A DNA stretch of 64,000 nucleotides, taken from assembly GCA_035560235.1 (NCBI GenBank), contig DATMAG010000047.1:1-64000 (forward strand), given 5' to 3'. Within the stretch, counting starts at the first letter, position 1. Each line of letters starts with the position of its first letter. Under the pieces are notes generated by a model. That model had not been told where the DNA came from. It searched no databases and saw nothing but the letters and a program-made list of their open reading frames with translations. Positions 26,650-35,857 of the stretch are shown in pieces. This DNA is from DASRDU01 sp035560235. Lineage in GTDB: Bacteria; Acidobacteriota; Blastocatellia; RBC074. The position numbers and the translations under genes are program-made.

Positions 26650-28155
26650 TTACGCCGACTTCACGGCTGAGCGCATCTGCGGAGTTGATTCCTTCGGCAG
26701 AAAGACCGTGAAGGTCGCGCCGCCCTCATCGTTGTTTTCAGCTTCGATCCAGCCGCCGTGTTCTTCGATGATGCGTCTTGAGACGGGCAGTCCGAGTCCG
26801 GTTCCCTGCCCCGGTTCTCTGGTCGTAAAGAACGGATCGAAGAGCGGCGCGAAATGTTCAGCCGCGATCCCGCCTCCGTTGTCTGTCACGCGAACGGCCA
26901 CCAGGTCGCTGCCGTCCCTGTGTCCGGCCTCGGGAACCAGTTCGACGCGCACCTTCCCGCCCGTGCGTCGGCGCGCCGTAATTGTCTGCACCGCGTTCAG
27001 GCAGATGTTCATAAAGACCTGATGCAGCAGCCCGGCGTCAGCTCTGATAATCAGTTCGTCAGCCGGTTCGAGTGAGAGTTGAATATCGGCGTTCGCGGCG
27101 CTGGTTTCAAGCAGTTCGAGCGTCTCAGCGAGCAGGTGTCGCAGATCAACGTCGCTCAGTTGCAGGTTGTAGGGCCGCGCCAGGTTGAGCAGCTGTCTGA
27201 CAATGCGCGCAATGCGCTCGGCCTGCGTGCGAATGATCGTCAGATTGCGCTGTCGCATCTCGACCGGCGCATCGGGATGATTGAGCAGTTGACGGGCGCG
27301 CCCGTCAATCACCTGCAGCGGCGCGCCCATTTCGTGCGCGACCCCGGCGGCCAGCCGCCCGACTGCGGCCAGGCGTTCGCTGTGTCGCAATCGCCTCTCA
27401 AGGTTGAGGCGTTCATCGGCCTCGCGCTCGGCGGCCTGCTGCTGCTCTTTGAGCGAGTCGGCCATCCGGTTGAACTCCTGCGCGAGGATGATGAATTCAC
27501 GGCTGCGGCGCGGCACCGCCACGCGATAACTCAGATCGCCGCGCCCGACCGCAAGCGCGCCCTGCAGCAGTTCGCGCACCGGCTGTGAGAGACTGTAATG
27601 AGTCACGATCAGCACCACCAGAAAAATGGTCAGACACAGCAGGAGCGCCGTCACCAGAGTATCACGCCGCGCATGAGCAATGTCAGCGCGAACGAATGAA
27701 ATCGGCTGGGCGATTTCGAGCGCGCCGAGCTGATCCTGTCCGAGCCGGATCGGGGTGATGATTGAAAAGACCTCTTCTCCGCCGATCTGACGGACAATTT
27801 CGACGTTGCTGCCGGTCGCGATGGCGCGCCGGGCTTCGCTGATGTGGCTGGCGCCGTCCGGCATCAGTTTGCTGGAAGAGATCGTCACCTGCCCGTCCCG
27901 GTCAAAGAGAAAGACGCCATGCACTTTCGAATTTTCGCTCATTCGATTAATCAGCCGCTGCGCATCGAGCGCGCGTCCGGTGGCGTAATCCTCTTCGAGC
28001 GCGATGCGCAGCGTGGCGGCGTGCGCCCGCACTTCATCCAGGGCCGCGCTTTCAAGCTCCACCGCCCGCTGGCGCAGCATGAAGTAACTGGCTCCGGCCA
28101 TCACCAGACTGACCGAGAAGGTCAGCAGCAGAATCAGTCGTGTGGTTATACTCAT
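26650..28155 (-). CDS. membrane sensor histidine kinase
   Basis: 501 residues from ATG 28155 (MSITTRLILLLTF); a GTG 42 nt upstream is the alternative. Two membrane helices (about 6-27 and 174-196) flank a periplasmic sensing region (SNVEIVRQIGGEEVFSIITPIRLGQDQLG, Cache-like). HAMP follows (VRELLQGALAVGRGDLSYRVAV), then HisKA with the phospho-His in GVAHEMGAPLQVIDG, and HATPase (NAVQTI, VTDNGGGIAAEHFAPLFDPFFTT, GTGLGLPVSRRIIEEHGGWIEAE). The usual HE[LI]xNPL is HEMGAPL, common in NtrB-like kinases. It should phosphorylate the regulator next to it; the stimulus is unknown. Confidence 0.92.
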   Translation of the reverse strand: MSITTRLILLLTFSVSLVMAGASYFMLRQRAVELESAALDEVRAHAATLRIALEEDYATGRALDAQRLINRMSENSKVHGVFLFDRDGQVTISSSKLMPDGASHISEARRAIATGSNVEIVRQIGGEEVFSIITPIRLGQDQLGALEIAQPISFVRADIAHARRDTLVTALLLCLTIFLVVLIVTHYSLSQPVRELLQGALAVGRGDLSYRVAVPRRSREFIILAQEFNRMADSLKEQQQAAEREADERLNLERRLRHSERLAAVGRLAAGVAHEMGAPLQVIDGRARQLLNHPDAPVEMRQRNLTIIRTQAERIARIVRQLLNLARPYNLQLSDVDLRHLLAETLELLETSAANADIQLSLEPADELIIRADAGLLHQVFMNICLNAVQTITARRRTGGKVRVELVPEAGHRDGSDLVAVRVTDNGGGIAAEHFAPLFDPFFTTREPGQGTGLGLPVSRRIIEEHGGWIEAENNDEGGATFTVFLPKESTPQMRSAVKSA

Positions 28156-28563
28156 AGCTGCACTTTGAAGCAGTCTCTCATTCCCTTTTTTCGGCACAGA
28201 AGAACTGTCCTGAGCAATTACCCTGCCACGATCTTAATGAATCCGTCAGCCCCCTGCCATTGCTTCCCGTCAGAGAGCCAGTTTTTCCTTGCCAGAGTGC
28301 ATCCGGCACGTCTATATTCTCAGCCATTCATGCCCCATTTTGTTATTTTCAAGACCATCAGCACCACGCCGTCAGGCGGCAGTATCAAGCGGCGGCAGGA
28401 GTGAATCGAGGTTTGCCCTGTCCCGGCTTCGGAGCAGCGACCTCGTTACAGTCTGTTTTGTATCTGACCTGTTGCTGTTTCGTTGACCTTTTATTATCCG
28501 AGCCGCAGGGCGCTGCAATGTCCTGTCGACTCCAGAACCGGCAAATCAACAGAGGTCTTCCAG
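28156..28563. other. intergenic region between kinase and heme-binding protein genes
   Basis: 408 bp between divergent genes. A possible plus-strand sigma-70 promoter is TTGCCA (28289-28294), 18-nt spacer, TATATT (28313-28318), which would leave a leader of about 240 nt before ATG 28564. No gene seen. Confidence 0.35.
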
Positions 28564-30978
28564 ATGACCAGAGGGAAACAACCCGCAACTACCCTGATTC
28601 TGCTCAGTCGTCGCTACAGGCTTGTTTCGCTGCTTGCCCTGAGCCTGATCCTGACAGCCGCCATCGTCCTGCGCCCGACCCGGGCCGACAATCTCACGCA
28701 GGTGGTGACAGTCAACGCCGCAAGTTACGTCTCGCCGCTGGCGCCCGGAGCGATTGCCGCCGCCTTCGGCACGCAGCTCGCCACCCGCACGGAAGTCTCT
28801 GACCGGCTGCCGCTGCCCGATAATCTGGCCGGAACCTCGGTGAAGCTGATTGACAGCCGGAACACTGAACATCAGGTTCAGCTCTTCTTTGTCTCGCCTG
28901 GACAGGTCAATTATCTGGTGCCCGAAGATCTGCCGACCGGAACGGCGCAGGTGATTGTGACGAGCGGCAGCGGCGCGGTTTCGCGCGGCGAGTTTCAGGT
29001 GGCCAACTGCTCACCGGCAGTTTTCACCTTTCTCTCAAACGGGCGCGGAGTGCCGGTGGCGCTCTCAACTTATGACGGCATCGTTTACGATTCAGCCGTC
29101 AACAGTGACGGCTCGCCGCGCGCAGTCGAACTCGGCACCGTCTGGAAGCCGAATTATCTGGTGCTGTTTGGCACCGGCCTGAGACATGCGCAGAATCTGA
29201 AGGTGCGCCTCGGCGGCGTCGAAGTCGCGCCGATGTATGCCGGGCCGCAGAACAGTTTTGCCGGACTCGACCAGGTCAATCTGCAAATCCCGTCGAACGC
29301 GCCGGGCGGCGTCGTTGACCTGATGGTCAGCGCCGACGGCATGACGAGCAACATCGTGCAGCTGAAGATGGCCGGTGAAACAGTCGCCGGAGCCAGTGAT
29401 CTTTCAGTCAGCGATGTGCAGACGATCATCGCGCAGGCTGTGACCAAAGCGCAGCAGGTCGGATTGAAAGTCACTGTCGCCGTCACCGATCACGAAGGCA
29501 ACGTGCTGGGCGTATTCAGAATGACCGGCGCTGCGCCGACAACAAGGATCGGTGTTTTCAACGCGCAGGGTCAGGCGCTCAAGCCTGCCGGTGGCTTGCA
29601 GAATGTTTCCGTTCCTGCCGCCTTCGCAGCGATTTCAAAGGCGGGCACGGCGTCCTTCTTCAGCACTCAGGGCAACGCCTTCACCACGCGCACGGCGAGT
29701 TTCATCATTCAGGAGCACTTCCCGCCCGGCGTTGATTTCAGCGGGTCAGGGCCGCTCTTTGGCGTGCAGTTTTCGCAACTGCCGTGCAGCGATGTCAAGA
29801 AACCAAGCCTGCCGCTCGGCCTGGCGGGCGATCCTGGCGGAGTCCCGCTTTATAAAAACGGCGTGGCCGCAGGCGGCGTCGGCATTGAAGGCGACGGGAT
29901 CTATTCGATTGACCTCGATCCGACCGACAAGGATGTGCCGCTTGAAGAACTGATTGCCGTGGCGGCGACTCAGGGCTTTGAAGCGCCCGAAGCGATTCGC
30001 GGCGACCAGATTCTGGCCGATGGCGTCAGACTGACCTTTGTCAATGCGCCGCAGACAGGCGTGCAGGCCGCAGCCTTTGCCACACTGCCCGGCACGGTTG
30101 ATCCGCTCTTCCCGGTTCGCGCGGCGCAGGCCACAGTCTTCACGCCGCTCACGCTCGGCGGAGTGCCGGGCCGCGTCGACGCTTCGCGCTACTTCCCGTT
30201 CAAAAACAGCACCTCGGCAGCGGCAGTGAAACTGACGGCAGCGGACGTGAACACCATCATCACGCAGGCCGCGCAGCAGGCCTATCGCACGCGCGCCGCC
30301 ATTCGCCGCCCGCTCGGTTCACCGGCGGAAGTCAATATCGCGGTCGTGGACACGAATGGCGTCGTCCTGGGTCTGTTCAGCACGATTGACGCGCCGATCT
30401 TCGGTTTCGACGTGTCAGCGCAGAAGGCCCGCACCGCAGCCTTCTTCAGCAGTCAGACCGCCGCCACGCTGCTGCGCGCGGCAGAAGGCGGAAAGTTCGC
30501 AAAGTATGTTGACGCCGCCGCTGCCGATGGCCTCAGACTCGATGGCAGCTACGCTTTCAGCGATCGCGCCGGTGGCTTCCTGAGCCGTCCGTTCTTCCCT
30601 GATGGCATCAATGGCACGCTCAACGGGCCGTTCTCAAAACCGATTGGTGAATGGAGTCCTTTCAATGACGGGCTGCAGCTCGATCTGGTGACGACTGCGC
30701 TGGTGAATGTGCTGAGCGGCGTTCCGGCCCCGAGCTGCACGGCGATTCCGGCGCTGCCGAACGGCATTCAGATCTTTCCGGGCAGCGTGCCGCTCTATAA
30801 AAACGGCGTGCTGGTCGGGGCCATCGGCATCAGCGGCGACGGCGTGGATCAGGACGACATCATTGCCTCAACCGGCAGCGTCGGTTTTGAAGCGCCTGCC
30901 AACATTCGCGCCGATCAGCTTTTCGTGCGCGGCGTGCGATTGCCTTACGTGAAATTCCCGCGTCATCCCAATCTGTGA
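28564..30978 (+). CDS. Solibac-type plus twin HbpS/GlcG-like secreted protein
   Basis: 804 residues from ATG 28564 (AGAGG 7 nt upstream). Signal or anchor segment 16-40. Residues about 45-300 are an acidobacterial cell-surface module with VNAASYVSPLAPGAIAAAFGTQL, VQLFFVSPGQVNYLVPEDLPTG and LVLFGTGLRHAQNLKVRLGG. Two HbpS/GlcG-type domains follow: the first from LSVSDVQTIIAQAVTKAQQVGLKVTVAVTDHEGNVLGVFRM, the second from LTAADVNTIITQAAQQAYRTRAAIRRP. Each ends with GVPLYKNGVAAGGVGIEGDGI or its twin. HbpS domains bind or degrade heme in other proteins; the cytochrome genes downstream fit a heme-related role (inference). Confidence 0.82.
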   Translation: MTRGKQPATTLILLSRRYRLVSLLALSLILTAAIVLRPTRADNLTQVVTVNAASYVSPLAPGAIAAAFGTQLATRTEVSDRLPLPDNLAGTSVKLIDSRNTEHQVQLFFVSPGQVNYLVPEDLPTGTAQVIVTSGSGAVSRGEFQVANCSPAVFTFLSNGRGVPVALSTYDGIVYDSAVNSDGSPRAVELGTVWKPNYLVLFGTGLRHAQNLKVRLGGVEVAPMYAGPQNSFAGLDQVNLQIPSNAPGGVVDLMVSADGMTSNIVQLKMAGETVAGASDLSVSDVQTIIAQAVTKAQQVGLKVTVAVTDHEGNVLGVFRMTGAAPTTRIGVFNAQGQALKPAGGLQNVSVPAAFAAISKAGTASFFSTQGNAFTTRTASFIIQEHFPPGVDFSGSGPLFGVQFSQLPCSDVKKPSLPLGLAGDPGGVPLYKNGVAAGGVGIEGDGIYSIDLDPTDKDVPLEELIAVAATQGFEAPEAIRGDQILADGVRLTFVNAPQTGVQAAAFATLPGTVDPLFPVRAAQATVFTPLTLGGVPGRVDASRYFPFKNSTSAAAVKLTAADVNTIITQAAQQAYRTRAAIRRPLGSPAEVNIAVVDTNGVVLGLFSTIDAPIFGFDVSAQKARTAAFFSSQTAATLLRAAEGGKFAKYVDAAAADGLRLDGSYAFSDRAGGFLSRPFFPDGINGTLNGPFSKPIGEWSPFNDGLQLDLVTTALVNVLSGVPAPSCTAIPALPNGIQIFPGSVPLYKNGVLVGAIGISGDGVDQDDIIASTGSVGFEAPANIRADQLFVRGVRLPYVKFPRHPNL

Positions 30979-30985
30979 TGACCGC

Positions 30986-31039
30986 TGGTCAGGGATGACA
31001 AATCCGTCGTGAGAGTGGATTCACTGTCATCCCTGACCA
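30986..31039 (+). terminator. hairpin after the HbpS-like gene
   Basis: Perfect 15-bp inverted repeat TGGTCAGGGATGACA (30986-31000) with 31025-31039, extended by AATCC/GGATT after a 3-nt bulge. No T-run follows, so termination is likely but not certain. Confidence 0.65.
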
Positions 31040-31095
31040 CCGGCCTTCGCTTCGGGATTCCCGTTCCCTATTTACTCTGCACCTGCTCCTGACCT

Positions 31096-33099
31096 ATGAA
31101 GCGACTCACTGTCATTCTTTTTTTCGCGTGTGTGACGGCGCTGCTCTATGCAGACCGAATGCTGCCGCAGGCTCCCTTTGAGGCGAACGCGCAGGGCAGA
31201 GGCCAGGCGAAATCAAAGTACGGCAGCTTCACTCACAAATCGCATACGGGCGAGGTCAAGGTTCCTGGAACCACGAGGACGGAGAAACTCGACTGCGCTT
31301 ACTGCCACACGGTCACGAAGGAAAAACAGGATGTCGCCGCTTACCCGAATACGAAACCAGGCGACAGCAAAACGCATTCGGCCTGCACCGACTGCCACGC
31401 CTTCACCGGGCGGCAGTCAGTCGTGAGCGGCGTCTTTCCGGAGATGTGCGTGATCTGTCACAGCAGCAATGTCGCGGCTTCGGCGGCAATGAAAAAGAAC
31501 CTGCGCGGCTTTCCCAATCCGGCGGTTGAAGTCTCGCAGTTCGGTGATGCCTTCTCGCACAGGTCGCACAAGGATTATCTCGACAAGTTCAACTGCAGCG
31601 AATGCCACGTGATGAACCAGGAGCCGGTGACGATTCTCGGCGCAAAGTTCGACAAGGGCGTGGCCATGAGCAGTCCGAGCCATCCGAACTGCTTCACCTG
31701 CCACTTCGACGAAAAGACCGTCACGAAAAAAAGCCCGACTTACGCGCTCAACTGCGTCGGCTGTCACGCCAGTCTGACTCCGGCCAAAGGCAAAGCGCCC
31801 GACCCGGCAGTCCTCTTTTTCAAACGCAAAGTCGTCGAACCGGTCGCGCCTGAAAAACCCTTCAGCCACGAAGACCACAGCAGCGACGGCGCAGTCAAAG
31901 GCGTCAGCATCAACAATGGCGTCAAGGGCAAGGTCAGCAATCAGACGAAGGAATGCATGTCGTGCCACCTGACCGGAATGACGGCAGAAAAGCGCGCCGA
32001 CTTTTATTTCGATCCGAAGACGAAGACCTCGCAGCCCGCGATCAACGGCTGCAAGGACTGCGCGCCGGTGAACGGTTGTCTGAACTGCCATCAGCGTTAC
32101 ACGAGTCAGAAGATCGAAAGCGCAGCGAAACTGGAAACGTCGAAATGCACCTACTGTCATTCAGTGCCGATGATGAAGGCGAAAGCTGCAAGCGGACTGC
32201 CTCCGGCCAGCCATCTCGGCCAGGCTGCAACAACCGCGCCTGCAACGCCTCCGGCCAGCCCGGCAAAGCCTGAAACAAAACCCGAGCCGAAGCCCGAAGC
32301 AAAACCGGAAACGAAACCCGAGCCGAAACCAGCCGCGCCCGCAAAGCCGGAAGTAAAGCCCGAAGCGAAGCCTGCGCCAAAACTGGAAACGCCGAAGGAA
32401 ACACCGAAACCGGAAACGAAGCCTGAAGCAAAGCCCGAAACAAAGCCTGCTCCTGCCGCACCGCCGGTTCAGAATACGCCAGCGCCGAAGCCTGAGCCGC
32501 CGAAGGAGACTCCCGCGCCTGCGGCGAAGTCATCACAGCCGCTGCCGACAAAGCTCAAACTCGGCGATCCGAACGAAAGCAAAGTCTGGGGACAGGATGC
32601 GAAATGGGGCGTGGTCGAGTTCGACCACACGACGCACATCAAACCGTCATATGCCGAACGCTGCGAGGTCTGCCATCACACCAGCAAGGATGCAAAGGCC
32701 GAGACCGTGCCGAAGTGCATCAGTTGTCACCTCGACAACGGCAATCCGAAAAACCCGAAGAGCAAGGGCGGCGAAGAGGTTGACGTCAAGCTGGCCTATC
32801 ACGGCGATCCGAACAACACGAGCAGCAATGCAGGCTGCATCGTCTGTCATCAGCGCGCCCGTGACAACAAGCCCGACGCCAACGCGCCGACCAAATGCGC
32901 CGAATGCCACGCGCTGAAACAGGCGCAGTGGCTGCCCCGCTGGCCGCACCGGTCAGCCGAAAATTTGATGGTGACAGAAACCCGCCAGTCGTGGTATCCA
33001 CAGGCCCGCCAGATGACCGGCAGTCCCGCTGCGCGTTCGTGGCTGGCAGAATTACTGGTTGCGGCGGCGGTCTGGATGACTGCAGCGCGGGTGATCTGA
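31096..33099 (+). CDS. 13-heme secreted cytochrome c (9-heme and 4-heme fusion)
   Basis: 667 residues. Signal peptide 1-20. Nine CxxCH motifs lie in residues 70-365 (CAYCH, CTDCH, CVICH, CSECH, CFTCH, CVGCH, CMSCH, CLNCH, CTYCH). A Pro/Lys/Glu/Thr linker of about 100 residues follows (370-475), then four more (CEVCH, CISCH, CIVCH, CAECH). The first part resembles the 9-heme protein at 33105-34085 (HKSHTGEVKVPGT matches HKDHAGTVKVPGT); the last part resembles the 4-heme protein at 35356-35853. The final ~55 residues after the last heme look unrelated and may come from a lost stop codon. Probably a periplasmic electron carrier; donors and acceptors unknown. Confidence 0.88.
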   Translation: MKRLTVILFFACVTALLYADRMLPQAPFEANAQGRGQAKSKYGSFTHKSHTGEVKVPGTTRTEKLDCAYCHTVTKEKQDVAAYPNTKPGDSKTHSACTDCHAFTGRQSVVSGVFPEMCVICHSSNVAASAAMKKNLRGFPNPAVEVSQFGDAFSHRSHKDYLDKFNCSECHVMNQEPVTILGAKFDKGVAMSSPSHPNCFTCHFDEKTVTKKSPTYALNCVGCHASLTPAKGKAPDPAVLFFKRKVVEPVAPEKPFSHEDHSSDGAVKGVSINNGVKGKVSNQTKECMSCHLTGMTAEKRADFYFDPKTKTSQPAINGCKDCAPVNGCLNCHQRYTSQKIESAAKLETSKCTYCHSVPMMKAKAASGLPPASHLGQAATTAPATPPASPAKPETKPEPKPEAKPETKPEPKPAAPAKPEVKPEAKPAPKLETPKETPKPETKPEAKPETKPAPAAPPVQNTPAPKPEPPKETPAPAAKSSQPLPTKLKLGDPNESKVWGQDAKWGVVEFDHTTHIKPSYAERCEVCHHTSKDAKAETVPKCISCHLDNGNPKNPKSKGGEEVDVKLAYHGDPNNTSSNAGCIVCHQRARDNKPDANAPTKCAECHALKQAQWLPRWPHRSAENLMVTETRQSWYPQARQMTGSPAARSWLAELLVAAAVWMTAARVI

Positions 33100-33104
33100 A
33101 GATT

Positions 33105-34085
33105 ATGCGAACTCAGAAAATCAAACTTGCCCTGATCGTGACCTGCGCGGTTCTCTGCCTCGCTGCAGCCTTTGCCGTGAAGAGTCCGGCCACGCCGACT
33201 GAGTTTCAGGCTCAGCCCGCGAGCCAGGGCGAAAAGGATTACTCGAAGTTTCTGCACAAGGATCACGCGGGCACGGTCAAAGTCCCCGGCACCAGTCAGA
33301 CAAGGAATCTCGACTGCGCTTACTGCCACGAACGGCACTCTGATCTGACCGTGGCTCAGGCTCAGGTGGCGACGACGAAGCGCAATGAACGGCTGCAACT
33401 GAAATTCCCCGGTCACAAGGCCTGCACCGAATGTCATATTCAGCAGTTCACCGCGCAGCCGCTCAAAACCTGCACGATCTGTCACGATTCGGCACAGCCG
33501 CTCAACACGCGCCCGCCGCAGCGCGATTTTCCGAAGCGATACGATTTCACCGCTTTCTTTGATTCAAAGCAGCACGAAACGCACGTGAATTACAAACTGC
33601 CCGACGGAAAGGCGATGGACTGCAACTTCTGTCATCAGCCGCGCACGAAACCGGCGGCCCTGGGCATTGCGGTTCACAATGAATGTTTCGCCTGCCACGC
33701 GCCGGGCAGCGGCGATCAGAAGGCCGCGCAGAAAGCGGGCTGCGTCGTCTGTCACACTCAGATGACCGAGAATGTGACGCCGTTTTCGGCCAGCTACACG
33801 AGCCGCGCCTGGGATGCGCAGTTCACGCACAAAAAACATGCGGCTGAACTCGGCATCGCCTGCACGCAGTGTCATACGATTTCAGGCGGGTACAATCAGC
33901 CCGTGCCGACCTCGATCAGAACGAAGCAGCATCTGAGCAGCAACGAGCGCAGCGGGCGCGGCTGTTTCAGTTGTCACGACGGCGGCTCGCATAACGGGCG
34001 CACCGTCTTCAGCGGCGAGGATCCTCAGTTCTGTGATCGCTGCCACAAGCAGGCTGACAAGAAGATCCGACCGATTCCCGGCTAG
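33105..34085 (+). CDS. 9-heme secreted cytochrome c
   Basis: 326 residues from ATG 33105, five bases after the previous stop; the frame is open upstream but without coding character. Signal peptide 1-24. Nine CxxCH motifs (CAYCH, CTECH, CTICH, CNFCH, CFACH, CVVCH, CTQCH, CFSCH, CDRCH) with additional His residues in HKDH, GHKA, HETH and HKKH that could serve as distal ligands. The arrangement resembles cytochrome c7/c3-type chains. It is a paralogue of the N-terminal part of its neighbour and probably co-transcribed with it. Confidence 0.9.
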   Translation: MRTQKIKLALIVTCAVLCLAAAFAVKSPATPTEFQAQPASQGEKDYSKFLHKDHAGTVKVPGTSQTRNLDCAYCHERHSDLTVAQAQVATTKRNERLQLKFPGHKACTECHIQQFTAQPLKTCTICHDSAQPLNTRPPQRDFPKRYDFTAFFDSKQHETHVNYKLPDGKAMDCNFCHQPRTKPAALGIAVHNECFACHAPGSGDQKAAQKAGCVVCHTQMTENVTPFSASYTSRAWDAQFTHKKHAAELGIACTQCHTISGGYNQPVPTSIRTKQHLSSNERSGRGCFSCHDGGSHNGRTVFSGEDPQFCDRCHKQADKKIRPIPG

Positions 34086-34130
34086 AGATTTGAGATCTGA
34101 GATCTGAAATTTGAGATTTGAGATTTGAGA
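34085..34130. repeat. heptanucleotide tandem repeat (GAGATTT)
   Basis: Six full and one partial copies of a 7-nt unit (GAGATTT, GAGATCT, GAGATCT, GAAATTT, GAGATTT, GAGATTT, GAGA), starting at the last base of the previous stop codon. Exact period 7. Confidence 0.95.
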
Positions 34131-34216
34131 CTGCCCTTCCGCCTCACCAGCCCCTCGCAACCGCCGCGCTGATGGCCCTTCAGCGTGGTTTCAGTAACAG
34201 CAGAGAAGTACGCCGT

Positions 34217-35224
34217 ATGATAGAACTGATCTTTACCAAAGGGCCGATGACCGGTGTGCGTTTTGCCATCGAATCCGACAGCATCAGCATCGGGCGGTTG
34301 AATGAATGTGACCTCGAACTGAACCAGCCAGACGTCTCGCGCCATCACGCCTTCATCAAGCGGATTGGCGGGAATCTTCAGATTATTGACAACAACAGCG
34401 GCAACGGAACCTTCGTCAACGGGAAGCGCGTCCGTCAGGCAGCGCTGCGCGATGGCGATGAGATCCGCATCGGCCCGAACACGCTGCGCGTGGATTTCTG
34501 CCCGGACAAAATGACCGGACAGGAGATCCAGGTTGCCCGGGTGAAGGCGGCGCAAAAGCCCACGCGGGTTGAAAAGCTCTCGCGCTTCATCGTCACTGAC
34601 TGCACCAGCCCGGCCAGACGGCAGGCCGAATTCAGCAGCGAAAATCTGACCATCGGACGCGGAGAGAAATGCCGTCTGGTGCTTGACGATCCTGAAATCT
34701 CGCGGCTGCACGCGACGATTCATCACCGGGGCGGCAGCTTCACGCTGAAGGATTCCGGCAGCGCCAACGGCACCTTCATCAACGGTGAGCGCGTCATCGA
34801 AGAGCTGCTCGAAAGCGGCGACCTGATTGAAATGGGTCAGGCTGCCCTCGCGGTTGAAATTATCGGCGGAGTGCTGCACCTGACGGTCACGAGCAAGGCC
34901 GCGCCGCATCCGTCCGGCGGTTCAGAACTGACGCAGGTCGGCTCAGCGCGCGTGCCGCCGACTGCGCCAAAGGCCGCAGCCGGCCTCAGAGCGCGGGATT
35001 CAGCAGCAGCTTTCAGAAGCGCGCAGGTGCCGCCTTACACCATCGTTCGAGTGCTGCTGACCGTGCTGGCTATCGCCCTGCTGCTGCTCTTTGTCGGAAA
35101 AAACTACGCAGCCACGAGCAGTCAGCCCGACAGCCACGCGCAGGCGCAGCCAAAGCTGATGAAGGCCCGTCCCGGAACCGATTCTGACTCTTCGCCGGCG
35201 GCTGACAAAAGCGCTCAGTATTGA
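34217..35224 (+). CDS. twin-FHA membrane-anchored protein
   Basis: 335 residues from ATG 34217. FHA domain 1 about 20-90 (ISIGRLNECDLELNQPDVSRHHAFI, DNNSGNGTFVNGKRV). FHA domain 2 about 155-225 (LTIGRGEKCRLVLDDPEISRLHATIHH, DSGSANGTFINGERV). Both keep the G-R, S-R-x-H and N-G phosphothreonine-binding motifs. A single membrane helix near residues 276-296 (IVRVLLTVLAIALLLLFVG) and a short polar tail follow, so the FHA domains should face the cytoplasm. A likely partner is a Ser/Thr kinase such as the one at 39162-41744 (inference). Its placement inside the cytochrome island is unusual. Confidence 0.9.
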   Translation: MIELIFTKGPMTGVRFAIESDSISIGRLNECDLELNQPDVSRHHAFIKRIGGNLQIIDNNSGNGTFVNGKRVRQAALRDGDEIRIGPNTLRVDFCPDKMTGQEIQVARVKAAQKPTRVEKLSRFIVTDCTSPARRQAEFSSENLTIGRGEKCRLVLDDPEISRLHATIHHRGGSFTLKDSGSANGTFINGERVIEELLESGDLIEMGQAALAVEIIGGVLHLTVTSKAAPHPSGGSELTQVGSARVPPTAPKAAAGLRARDSAAAFRSAQVPPYTIVRVLLTVLAIALLLLFVGKNYAATSSQPDSHAQAQPKLMKARPGTDSDSSPAADKSAQY

Positions 35225-35355
35225 CCCGCCTCCGGCTTCGGTTTACCTTAGCCGCAGGCTTTCGGCGCTCTCGCCAGGCCGTCCCGAGTTCACGAACCTG
35301 CACCAGGAGCGCTCACCCTTAACTGGCAGTTGAATCCTTCAGGAGAATGTCGTTT

Positions 35356-35853
35356 ATGAAATTGAAGCTGATGATTGTTGCGTGTTTCGCCCTGGCGCTT
35401 TCAATCAGCGCTGCGCCACTGAGGCTGAGTGGCAGCGCGACTGAATCGGCTCAGGCGGATGGCCAGAAGATGCCCGACAAATACACTTTCCCGTCGGCCA
35501 AAGGCGAGAAGTGGGGGCCGGTTCCGTTTGATCACGATCAGCACAACGCTTTCTCTGATTGTCTGGTGTGCCATCACACGAACAAAAAGGATCTGACACT
35601 GGAAAACTGGAAGGCTGGCAAGGTGACTGAAAAGGTCCCGCTCTGCGTCGAGTGCCACTTCCGCGATGAAGGCAATCCGAAGAACGCCAAAAATCCCAAT
35701 GGCGACGAACTGACGGCGAAGTTCGTTTATCATGCCAACTGCATTGACTGCCACAAGGGTGAAATCAGCGACCGGATGATGAAGTTCGGCAAAGTCATCA
35801 AACAGGGTGAAGGCCCGACCAGGTGCGCGGGCTGTCATCAGGTAAAGGAATAG
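35356..35853 (+). CDS. 4-heme cytochrome c (c7/c3 type)
   Basis: 165 residues from ATG 35356, chosen because AGGAGA lies 9 nt upstream; ATG 35347 directly abuts that site. Signal peptide 1-19. Four CxxCH motifs: CLVCH, CVECH, CIDCH, CAGCH, with FDHDQH, CHHT and YHANC giving candidate axial His. The order and spacing match the C-terminal four-heme part of the protein at 31096-33099 (WGPVPFDHDQH beside WGVVEFDHTTH; EGNPKNAKNPNGDE beside NGNPKNPKSKGGEE). Likely a periplasmic shuttle for the larger cytochromes (inference). Confidence 0.9.
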   Translation: MKLKLMIVACFALALSISAAPLRLSGSATESAQADGQKMPDKYTFPSAKGEKWGPVPFDHDQHNAFSDCLVCHHTNKKDLTLENWKAGKVTEKVPLCVECHFRDEGNPKNAKNPNGDELTAKFVYHANCIDCHKGEISDRMMKFGKVIKQGEGPTRCAGCHQVKE

Positions 35854-35857
35854 GTTC

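Noticed and set aside
32895..33104. Upstream extension of the 9-heme cytochrome
   Set aside because: Overlaps the 13-heme gene out of frame; the signal peptide begins at 33105.
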